Part shown: one piece after another, positions 16,459-24,166 of the stretch
Position numbering within the stretch: the first letter of the stretch is position 1
How the letters are laid out: each line of letters opens with the position of its first letter
Assembly: GCA_963841965.1 (NCBI GenBank)
Contig: CAWJES010000015.1
Span: forward strand, 13,131 to 77,130
Reading direction: 5' to 3'
Source of the DNA: Palsa-459 sp963841965
Lineage (GTDB): Bacteria; Actinomycetota; Acidimicrobiia; Acidimicrobiales; RAAP-2
Length of the DNA stretch: 64,000 nucleotides
Made by a program: the position numbers and the translations under genes
Notes under the pieces: model-generated
What the model was told of the DNA's origin: nothing
What the model saw: the letters and a program-made list of their open reading frames with translations, nothing else
Database searches by the model: none

Positions 16459-17961
16459 GTGCACTCGTCCATCCTCCTCAACGCGCTCATCCTGTTCCCC
16501 GTGCTGGGCGCGGTCGTCCTGGCATGCCTGCCCGAGCTCGAGCAGTCCGCGGCCGTCGTCGTCGGTGCGGCGATCGCGATCGTCGAACTCGTCGGGGCGG
16601 CGTTCCTGGCCGTCGGCTACCACCCGAAGGGTGCGACCTACCAGTACGCGTCGTACAAGGTCTACGCCCGGCCGTTCGGACTCGTCTGGCACGTGGGCGT
16701 CGATGGCATCTCGGTGCTGCTGATCGTCCTCACGGCGATCATCGTGCCCCTGGCGATCATCGGCGCGACGCCGAAGATGCGCTCACGAACCGCGATCGCG
16801 TGGCTGCTGCTCTTGGAGACGGCCACGATCGGATCGTTTGCGAGCCTCGATTTGCTCCTGTTCTTCCTGTTCTTCGAGCTGACCCTCGTGCCTGCGTACT
16901 TCCTCATCGCACGCTGGGGCGACCGGCTCCGAGGTCCCGCCGCTGCGATGAAGTTCTTCGTGTACACGCTGGTCGGCTCCGCGTTCCTCCTGGTGGGGAT
17001 CATCGTCCTCGCATTCATCCACCAGTCCCAGCACGGCGGGACGCTCACGTTCTCGATCATCGCGCTCGCCGACACCCACCTGAGCGGCACGGCGGGCGTC
17101 CTGCTCCTGCTCGCGTTCACGGCTGCGTTCGCAGTCAAGTCCCCGCTCTTCCCCTTCCACACCTGGTCGCCGGACGCGTACTCCGAGGCCCCCATCGCCG
17201 GTTCGGTCGTGCTGGCGGCGCTGCTTGCGAAACTCGGCACGTACGGCATCCTGCGGTTCGACATCACGCTGTTCGGCCATGCGCTGCGCACGGTCGCCCC
17301 CTGGATCATCGCGCTCTCGATCATCGGCATCCTCTACGGCGCGATCGTCGCGTGCGGGTCGCGCGACCTGAAGCGCCTGCTCGCCTACTCCTCGCTGGCC
17401 CAGGTCGGCTTCATCATCCTCGGGACGGTCTCACTCAACCGCGCGGGCGTGGACGGCGCCGTGCTCCTGATGTTCAACCACGGCATCATCACCGCCGCCC
17501 TCTTCCTCCTCGTTGGCTTCCTGGCCGAGCGCCGCGGGACCTCGCAGATCTCCGATCTCCGCGGCCTCCAGGGACCCGCACCCGTGTTCGCGGCGCTGTT
17601 CACGGTCGCGATGCTCGCCTCGATCGGCTTGCCGGGCCTGAACGGGTTCGTGAGCGAGTTCCTGGTGCTCGTCGGCTTCTTCGGCGCCCACGGCTACTGG
17701 GCCATCATCCCGACCCTCGGGGTCGTCGTCGCGGCGATCTACCTCCTGTGGGCGTACCAGCAGGTCTTCCACGGCGTCGCCGAGGGCGACAACGCGCGGA
17801 TCACCGACCTGACGGGGCGCGAGCGCGGCGTGCTCGCCCCGCTCGTCGCGATCATGGTGCTCCTCGGCGTCTACCCGAAGATCGTGCTTGACCTGATCGG
17901 CCCGTCGGTCGTGCACCTGCTGGCCCACGCGCATGTGGCTGTCGTGGTGGTGGGACGATGA
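16459..17961 (+). CDS. nuoM: NADH-quinone oxidoreductase subunit M
   Basis: Second antiporter-like proton-pumping subunit, 500 residues and about 14 helices. FFLFFELTLVPAYFLI contains the conserved Glu, and FAVKSPLFPFHTWSPDAY the conserved Lys of the proton channel. Starts at GTG 16459, two bases after the nuoL stop. The same frame is open back to 14734, but the upstream part is shadow sequence inside nuoL. It overlaps nuoN by ATGA. Confidence 0.96.
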   Translation: MHSSILLNALILFPVLGAVVLACLPELEQSAAVVVGAAIAIVELVGAAFLAVGYHPKGATYQYASYKVYARPFGLVWHVGVDGISVLLIVLTAIIVPLAIIGATPKMRSRTAIAWLLLLETATIGSFASLDLLLFFLFFELTLVPAYFLIARWGDRLRGPAAAMKFFVYTLVGSAFLLVGIIVLAFIHQSQHGGTLTFSIIALADTHLSGTAGVLLLLAFTAAFAVKSPLFPFHTWSPDAYSEAPIAGSVVLAALLAKLGTYGILRFDITLFGHALRTVAPWIIALSIIGILYGAIVACGSRDLKRLLAYSSLAQVGFIILGTVSLNRAGVDGAVLLMFNHGIITAALFLLVGFLAERRGTSQISDLRGLQGPAPVFAALFTVAMLASIGLPGLNGFVSEFLVLVGFFGAHGYWAIIPTLGVVVAAIYLLWAYQQVFHGVAEGDNARITDLTGRERGVLAPLVAIMVLLGVYPKIVLDLIGPSVVHLLAHAHVAVVVVGR

Positions 17962-19574
17962 CGACGATCACCATCCCGTCCATCCACTACCTGGCGATCC
18001 TGCCCATCCTCATCTTCACGGGAGCCGCTCTCGCGCTCCTGATCTCGACCGCACTGGTCCGTGGCCGCCTGCCGCGCGTGGCGGGCACCTGGGTCACAGT
18101 CGCCGCCTCGGTCGCCGCGCTCGTGGCGGTCGGCTTCCAGTGGCGAAACGTGCTCGTGGACGGTCCCTCGACGACGATCGCCAACTCCATCGTGCTCGAC
18201 GGCTTCGCTGTCGTCGCCACGGGCATCATCGCCGTCTCCATGGGCCTGACGGCCCTTGTCGCGGACGGGTGGCTCGAGGACGCCGGCTACACGGGTGTTG
18301 ACCTGCACATCCTGGCGCTGTCGTCGGCGGCCGGCGCGATGATGATGGCGGCTGCGAACGACCTCGTGATCATCTTCCTCGGTCTCGAGATCCTCTCGAT
18401 CGCCCTCTACGTGCTGGCGGCGTTCGATCGGCGCTCCGAGCGATCGGGCGAGGCGGCGCTCAAGTACTTCCTCCTCGGCGGGTTCGCATCGGCGATCTTC
18501 GTCTACGGCATCGCGCTCACCTACGGGGCGACCGGCACGACGCAGCTCACCCAGATCTCCGACTTCCTCGCCCAGAACCTCCTCAAGTCGGACGGCCTGC
18601 TGCTCGCCGGAGCGGCGCTGCTGCTCGTCGGCTTCGCGTTCAAGGTCGCGGCGGTCCCGTTCCACGCCTGGTCCCCGGACGTCTACGAGGGTTCCCCCAC
18701 GCCGGTGACCGGCTTCATGGCGGCCGTGGTCAAGGTCGGCGCCTTCGCGGCGGTGCTCCGCGTCTTCTCGTCGGCGCTCTTCACCCAGCAGACCGCGTGG
18801 CGGCCGATCGTCTTCGCCCTGGCCGTCCTCTCCCTCCTCGCCGGCGCGGGCCTGGCCGTCGTCCAGCGCAACATCAAGCGGATGCTCGCGTACTCCTCGA
18901 TCAGTCACGCCGGGTTCATCCTCATGGGGCTGTGGGCCGCCTCGCCCCGCGGTTCGTCGGCGTCGCTCTACTACCTGATGGTCTATTCCCTGATGGTGAT
19001 CGGGACCTTCGCGATCGTCACGGTGGTCTCCGCGAACGGACGCGAGGACATCTCCGACTACCGCGGCCTCGGCCGGCGACGACCCGCGCTCGCTGCCGCG
19101 CTCACGGTGCTGCTGCTCGCCCAGGCGGGGACGCCGTTCACCACCGGCTTCCTCGCGAAGCTGTCGGTGCTCGAGGCGACGATCCAGGCGCAGGGCCCTG
19201 CAGCCGACACCCTCGCCGTGATCGCGATGATCGCGACCGCGATCGGTGTCTACTTCTACCTGCGCGTCGTCGTGCTCTGCTACTCAGGCGAGGCGGAAGA
19301 CGACGGGGATGAGCCAGCCCCGTCCGTGCCGGTCGCGCGTCTGTCAGCGGTAGGCGCGGGGATCGCGGTCGATGACGACCGCGACGGGGCCTCCGCAGAC
19401 CGGAGCACCGAGCCGGCCGAAACCGACGAGGTCGGACCCGATCAGACGCTCCGGGTCCCCGTGCTCACCTCGATCGCGATCTTCCTGTGCGTGGCGCCGA
19501 CGATCGTGTTCGGCGTCTGGCCCTCCCCGCTCGCGGACCTGGCCCAGCACGCCTCCATGCTCTTCCACCCGTGA
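17958..19574 (+). CDS. nuoN: NADH-quinone oxidoreductase subunit N
   Basis: Third antiporter-like subunit, 538 residues. FLGLEILSIALYVLAAF carries the conserved Glu and GFAFKVAAVPFHAWSPDVY the conserved Lys. Between helices near the C terminus (about residues 443-500) there is a polar, Asp/Glu/Pro-rich insertion of about 55 residues that is not part of the usual fold. A final hydrophobic helix follows. Last of the 14 nuo genes; its stop overlaps the GTG of the ATP-grasp gene. Confidence 0.95.
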   Translation: MTTITIPSIHYLAILPILIFTGAALALLISTALVRGRLPRVAGTWVTVAASVAALVAVGFQWRNVLVDGPSTTIANSIVLDGFAVVATGIIAVSMGLTALVADGWLEDAGYTGVDLHILALSSAAGAMMMAAANDLVIIFLGLEILSIALYVLAAFDRRSERSGEAALKYFLLGGFASAIFVYGIALTYGATGTTQLTQISDFLAQNLLKSDGLLLAGAALLLVGFAFKVAAVPFHAWSPDVYEGSPTPVTGFMAAVVKVGAFAAVLRVFSSALFTQQTAWRPIVFALAVLSLLAGAGLAVVQRNIKRMLAYSSISHAGFILMGLWAASPRGSSASLYYLMVYSLMVIGTFAIVTVVSANGREDISDYRGLGRRRPALAAALTVLLLAQAGTPFTTGFLAKLSVLEATIQAQGPAADTLAVIAMIATAIGVYFYLRVVVLCYSGEAEDDGDEPAPSVPVARLSAVGAGIAVDDDRDGASADRSTEPAETDEVGPDQTLRVPVLTSIAIFLCVAPTIVFGVWPSPLADLAQHASMLFHP

Positions 19575-20410
19575 TCCGCGTCGCCCTCGCGACAGCCGAG
19601 GGCTTCGATGACCCCGACCAGCCGATCCTGATCGACGCGCTTGCCCAGCTCGGAATCACCGCCGAGGCTGCCCGCTGGCGCGATCCCGAGGTCGATTGGG
19701 ATGCATTCGACGCCACCGTCGTTCGGACGACCTGGGACTACACGTCGGACCTCGCCGCCTTCCTCGCCTGGACCCGCCTCGTCCCCAGGCTCGTCAACCC
19801 GGCGTCGGTCGTCGCGTGGAACTCGGACAAGCGCTACCTCGCGGATCTCGCGGGCTCCGGTGTCCCGATCGTGCCGACGATGTTCGTCGAGCCCGGCGCC
19901 GCGGTCGAGGTCCCCGACGGGGACGTGGTCGTCAAGCCGTCCATCGGCGCGGGCTCGCGGCTGGCGGCCCGGTTCACGCAGGACCAGCGTGACGACGTGC
20001 TCGCCCACGTCGCCCGCATCGGATCCCTCGGGCTCACCGCGATGGTCCAGCCGTTCATCGCGAGCGTCGCCAGCGAGGGCGAGACGGACGTGATCGTGCT
20101 CGACGGCGATGTCAGCCACGCCGTCCGCAAGCGCGTGCAGGTCTCGGGGGGCACGATCGCCCACCCGAGCGGCGCGGAGACCTCCGCGTCCGACGTGGTC
20201 ACCGCGGAGCAGCGGGCCGTCATCGCGATGGCGCTGCGCAACATCCCGGTGACCTCGCCCCCCTGCTACGCGAGGGTGGACCTCTTCCAGGGGACGGAGG
20301 GTCCCCTCGTGAACGAGGTCGAACTCATCGAGCCGTTCCTGTTCCTCTCGACATCGAGCGGAGCGCCCGAGCGCTTCGCCCGGGCGATCGCGCGCCGGGC
20401 GGGCCGCTAG
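19571..20410 (+). CDS. RimK/glutathione-synthetase-like ATP-grasp protein
   Basis: A 279-residue ligase-like protein read from GTG 19571, which overlaps the nuoN stop by four bases. Family blocks include VVRTTWDYTSD and WNSDKRYLADL in the N-terminal domain. DVVVKPSIGAGSR is the ATP-grasp phosphate-binding lysine strand, SEGETDVIVLDG is the next strand, and VNEVELIEPFLF holds the metal-binding acidic residues. Relatives are widespread, mostly uncharacterised actinobacterial proteins; O-ureidoserine cyclo-ligase DcsG belongs to the same superfamily. ATP-grasp enzymes join a carboxylate to an amine or thiol, but the substrates here are unknown. Coupling to the nuo operon is conspicuous and unexplained. 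It overlaps the convergent secreted-protein gene by four bases. Confidence 0.8.
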   Translation: MIRVALATAEGFDDPDQPILIDALAQLGITAEAARWRDPEVDWDAFDATVVRTTWDYTSDLAAFLAWTRLVPRLVNPASVVAWNSDKRYLADLAGSGVPIVPTMFVEPGAAVEVPDGDVVVKPSIGAGSRLAARFTQDQRDDVLAHVARIGSLGLTAMVQPFIASVASEGETDVIVLDGDVSHAVRKRVQVSGGTIAHPSGAETSASDVVTAEQRAVIAMALRNIPVTSPPCYARVDLFQGTEGPLVNEVELIEPFLFLSTSSGAPERFARAIARRAGR

Positions 20411-22263
20411 GCCTTGGGCACCGCCGCGACGGGGGCCGACAGCGCCCCGTCGCCCCCCGCGGTCACCGCGGCGATCCGGAACGTGTACCTGCGGCCTGCG
20501 ACGAGGTCGGGGATGGTGACGTGGAGGATCACGGGGAGGGTCACCTGCTCGGAGCCGCCCGCCCACGTGACCGACATCACGTAGCCGGTGACGGGACTGC
20601 CGCCGTTGCTCGAGGGTGGAGACCACCTCGCGGAGACGTCGAGCGGGCCCGGGGTCACGACGAGGGACCGCGGGGCCGTCGCAGGCATGTTCGTCACGAG
20701 CGTCACGGATGCGGGGGAGGAGGCCTGGCCGTCCGAGGAGACCGCCTCGACCGTGTAGGTGTACCGCTGGTGGTACTGGAGTCCCGTGCCGTCCACGAAG
20801 CTCGTTGATGACGAGGTGCCGATCTCGACGGGCGCGGCGCCGTTGAGGCCGCGCGCGATGCTGTAGTACGAGATCCCAGAGCCCGTCACCGAGGGAGCGG
20901 TCCACGAGACCGTCGCTGTCGTTGCGTGCTCGATCACCCGCGCCTCGCCGGGAGCTCCTGGCGGCAGGAAGACCAGGGCCGTGATCGGGAGCTGCGCGGC
21001 AGGGGAGGCCCCGTCGGACCCGGACGCCGTGCAGTCGTGTGACGCCGTGCACGACACCCCGTTGGCGTCGAGCGATTGATCCGCGGCGGCGTCGGCAGGC
21101 GCGGTGAGCTCGACGCTCGCGCGCCACGCACCTCCGACGAGCTCATCGACGACCGCCCCGGTCAGTCCAGCGGCCTCGTCGAACCCGCCGACCGCCGCGC
21201 ACGTCCCGGCTCCTGCGCATGACACCGACCTGAGTGCGACCGATCCGCCGGCCGCGAGGCCCGCCGGGCCGCGGAGGGTGCCTGCTGTCCACGCGGTTGC
21301 GTGCTGTTGGACAACGAGCGCCACCCTGTCGCCCGAGGCGTTGGTGTAGTCGCCGACGACCTCGCAGGACCGCGGGGCCGTGCAGGAGATCCCCGTGGCG
21401 ACCTCGTCGGTCTTGGCGGCGTTCGTCCCCGGGCCGAGGGGCAGGGCCGCAGCAGGACCGGGCGTTCCGGCGGATGTCGCCGCGACGAAGGGGAGCACGC
21501 CGGTCGACGTGGAGTACGTGCCGGTGAGCTCGCAAGCGGCTGCAGCGATGCACGAGAGGCCGGTCACGCTGGCGTGCTGCGCGCTGGTCCTGAGCGCGTC
21601 CGTCGGCAGCGTGATCTGGCTGGCGGGCTGCCACGCGCTGCCCGCGAGCTCGTCCACGAACGCGAGGGTGCCCGCAGCGCCGTCGTCGACCGATCCGCCG
21701 ACCAGGCAGGTCGTGGCCGAGAAGCAGTCGACCGCGTCGAGGAGGCTCACCGGGTGCGCCGGTGCCGAGGTGGGGAGCGGGGGATCGCCGAGGACCTTGA
21801 TGGCGCCGTTGGTCCACGTCACCGCGAAGGCCGACCGGTGGCCGATCGAGTTCACGTAGTCCCCGACAGCCAGGCAGACGCGCGGCTGCGGACAGGACAC
21901 AGCCGTGAGCTCGGCGGCCGGGTCGTTCGCCTTGTCGGAGGGCAGGGGCACCTCCGTGCCCGTCGCGGCGACGCCGTCGACCGACGAGGCGATGACGGCC
22001 TGGCGGACCGAGCTCGAGTCGATGTACGACCCGACCTCGAGGCACGCATTGCCCGGATCGCACGACACGGCCAGGTAGGATGCTCCCGGCCCGGTCGCAA
22101 GGGCGTTCGCCGGCAGCGCGCCGCGGACGGCGATGGGCGCAACCTGTGAGGCCGTCGCCGCTGCGGCCGTGGCGACGGCGAATCCGGCGCACGCGACAAT
22201 GAGGGCGAGCGAGGCTGCGAGCGGCCCGGAGGGCCGCCTTGCAGGACGCCTCGTCAGGTCCAT
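20407..22263 (-). CDS. Secreted protein with seven Cys-pair repeats and two fibronectin type III domains
   Basis: A 618-residue exported protein. Residues 1-40 form a Sec signal peptide with a twin Arg-rich start and a hydrophobic core. Residues 60-430 contain seven copies of a repeat of about 56 residues, each with a C-x5-C pair followed by a (V/L)xG block (Cys68/74, 124/130, 180/186, 238/244, 294/300, 349/355, 405/411). The count and length suggest a seven-bladed beta-propeller with a disulfide in each blade. Two FN3 domains follow (about 434-525 and 528-618), with the typical ATVSWTAPS and RYTYTVEAVS strands. Probable role is extracellular binding or adhesion; ligand unknown. ATG 22263 has a good GGAGG ribosome site. 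Confidence 0.78.
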   Translation of the reverse strand: MDLTRRPARRPSGPLAASLALIVACAGFAVATAAAATASQVAPIAVRGALPANALATGPGASYLAVSCDPGNACLEVGSYIDSSSVRQAVIASSVDGVAATGTEVPLPSDKANDPAAELTAVSCPQPRVCLAVGDYVNSIGHRSAFAVTWTNGAIKVLGDPPLPTSAPAHPVSLLDAVDCFSATTCLVGGSVDDGAAGTLAFVDELAGSAWQPASQITLPTDALRTSAQHASVTGLSCIAAAACELTGTYSTSTGVLPFVAATSAGTPGPAAALPLGPGTNAAKTDEVATGISCTAPRSCEVVGDYTNASGDRVALVVQQHATAWTAGTLRGPAGLAAGGSVALRSVSCAGAGTCAAVGGFDEAAGLTGAVVDELVGGAWRASVELTAPADAAADQSLDANGVSCTASHDCTASGSDGASPAAQLPITALVFLPPGAPGEARVIEHATTATVSWTAPSVTGSGISYYSIARGLNGAAPVEIGTSSSTSFVDGTGLQYHQRYTYTVEAVSSDGQASSPASVTLVTNMPATAPRSLVVTPGPLDVSARWSPPSSNGGSPVTGYVMSVTWAGGSEQVTLPVILHVTIPDLVAGRRYTFRIAAVTAGGDGALSAPVAAVPKA

Positions 22264-22478
22264 GGATCCTCCTGCGCAGTGCGCTCCGACTCGCGGGGCG
22301 CTGGTGCGCTCGCGACCGGACTCTACCGCCGGGGGCGGCCGATCCTGCGTCGGCAGTGGCCCTGGCGGGCCTCCAGCGATCCATCGCGGGGAACGTTCGG
22401 TCGCCCCCCGCTCGCGCGAGGCGCAAAGTTTGGTTCCGGCTGTAACGCAGGGCCCTCCCGAGGGACTACACCGTCACC
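22264..22478. other. Divergent intergenic region, secreted protein / dipZ
   Basis: The largest gap in the window (215 bases). It holds the ribosome site of the minus-strand gene and the 5' region of dipZ. A weak hexamer TACACC at 22467-22472 ends six bases before the dipZ ATG, the spacing seen at leaderless genes here, but its match to a -10 box is poor. I see no repeats, RNA element or further gene. Confidence 0.4.
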
Positions 22479-24158
22479 ATGCTGGAGCTTCTGGGCGTCG
22501 GATTCCTCGCAGGGCTGGTCACGGCCCTGTCTCCCTGCGTGCTGCCCGTCCTCCCGGTCATCTTCGCCGGGAGCTCCACCGGCGGGAGGCGTCGGTCCGT
22601 CACGATCGTCGTTGGCCTCGTCGCCAGCTTCGGGATCACGACGCTCGTCGGCGGGATCGTCCTGTCCGCGCTCGGCCTCCCCGAGGACCTCCTCCGTGAC
22701 GTGGGGATCGCGCTCCTCCTCCTCCTCGCGATCGGGCTGCTCGTTGATCCGGTGGGACAGCTCCTCGAGCGGCCGTTCGCGCGCATGGCCCGCTCCCCGG
22801 ATCCTGCGACGTCGAGCGGCCTGCTGCTCGGCGCCGGCCTCGGGCTGGTCTTCGTCCCGTGCGCCGGACCGATCCTCGCAGCCATCTCCGTCGTTGCCGC
22901 GACCCACCGCGTGGGTCTCGAGGCAGCAGCCCTCACCGCGTCCTACTGCGTCGGCGTGGCGATCCCGCTGCTCGTCTTCGCGCTGCTCTCCCAGCGGCTG
23001 TCCGCGTCGTGGTCGGTGCTCAAGCAGCACGCGCGCACCGTGCGCCGCGCGGCGGGCGCCCTGATCGGGGTGACAGCCCTCGCGATCGCCTTCAACCTGA
23101 CGGCGCCGCTGCAGACGGACGTGCCGTCCTACGCGACGTCCATCGAGGCCCATCTCACGCAGAATGAGACGGTGCAGGGCCAGATCCACTCCATCACGGG
23201 CGAGCACGCGAACAGCTACGCGGCCAAGCAGTCAAAGGCCATCGCGGGCTCGCTGCCGAACCTCGGACCAGCGGCGAACTTCACCGGGATCACCGCCTGG
23301 CTGAACACGCCGGGCAACCGCCCCCTCAGCTTGTCGAAGCTCCGGGGTCACGTCGTGCTGGTCGACTTCTGGACGTACTCGTGCATCAACTGCCGCAGGT
23401 CGCTCCCGCACGTCGAGGCCTGGTACAAGTCGTACGCGAGGGACGGGTTCGTGGTGGTGGGCGTGCACACGCCCGAGTTCGCGTTCGAGCACGTGGTCTC
23501 GAACGTGAAGTCGGCTGCGTCGAGCCTCGGCGTCAGGTACCCGGTCGCAATCGACGACAATGACGCGACGTGGAACGCCTACAACAACGAGTACTGGCCT
23601 GCCGAGTACCTGATCGACCAGAACGGCGACGTCAGGCGGACCGATTTCGGCGAGGGCCAGTACGGGGCGATGGAGCAGGACATCCGCCTCCTCCTGACCG
23701 CCGGTGGCGCGACGAAGCTGCCGCCGCCCACGGACATCCCCGATTTGACCCCGACGACGCCGCTGACGCCGGAGAGCTACCTCGGCTACAGCCGGCTCGA
23801 CGACGCCGTGAACGCGAGCATCGCCGACAACTCGATGACGAACTACACGGTGCCCGTCGGCTTCGACGGGGACTCGGACTCCCTCGCGTTCTCCGGCCGC
23901 TGGAACGTGCACGAGCAGGAGGCGACCGCGGGACGGAGCGCGTCGCTGCACCTCAACTTCACCGCCGACGACGTCTACATCGTCCTCGGTGGCCATGGCA
24001 GCGTCACCGTCCGCTATCCCGGGCAGCCGACGAGGACGCTCGCGGTGAACGGATACCCGACCCTGTACACCCTCGTCGCGTCGAGCTCGCTGCAGAGCGG
24101 CGTGCTCAGCATGTCGGCGACGCCGGGAGTCGAGGCCTACGACCTCACGTTCGGCTGA
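22479..24158 (+). CDS. dipZ: DipZ-type cytochrome c biogenesis / thiol-disulfide protein (CcdA-thioredoxin fusion)
   Basis: A 559-residue fusion. Residues 1-210 form a CcdA/DsbD-like membrane domain with the conserved LSPCVLPVLPVIFAG and FVPCAGPILAAI cysteines that carry electrons across the membrane. Residues 265-420 are a TlpA/thioredoxin-like domain with active site CINC (302-305) in FWTYSCINCRR. The C-terminal 140 residues form a beta-rich, carbohydrate-binding-module-like domain, as in mycobacterial DipZ. The expected role is to keep extracytoplasmic thiols reduced, for example apocytochrome c before haem attachment; this window encodes the c-type cytochrome QcrC. Confidence 0.87.
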   Translation: MLELLGVGFLAGLVTALSPCVLPVLPVIFAGSSTGGRRRSVTIVVGLVASFGITTLVGGIVLSALGLPEDLLRDVGIALLLLLAIGLLVDPVGQLLERPFARMARSPDPATSSGLLLGAGLGLVFVPCAGPILAAISVVAATHRVGLEAAALTASYCVGVAIPLLVFALLSQRLSASWSVLKQHARTVRRAAGALIGVTALAIAFNLTAPLQTDVPSYATSIEAHLTQNETVQGQIHSITGEHANSYAAKQSKAIAGSLPNLGPAANFTGITAWLNTPGNRPLSLSKLRGHVVLVDFWTYSCINCRRSLPHVEAWYKSYARDGFVVVGVHTPEFAFEHVVSNVKSAASSLGVRYPVAIDDNDATWNAYNNEYWPAEYLIDQNGDVRRTDFGEGQYGAMEQDIRLLLTAGGATKLPPPTDIPDLTPTTPLTPESYLGYSRLDDAVNASIADNSMTNYTVPVGFDGDSDSLAFSGRWNVHEQEATAGRSASLHLNFTADDVYIVLGGHGSVTVRYPGQPTRTLAVNGYPTLYTLVASSSLQSGVLSMSATPGVEAYDLTFG

Positions 24159-24166
24159 GCGGGACG

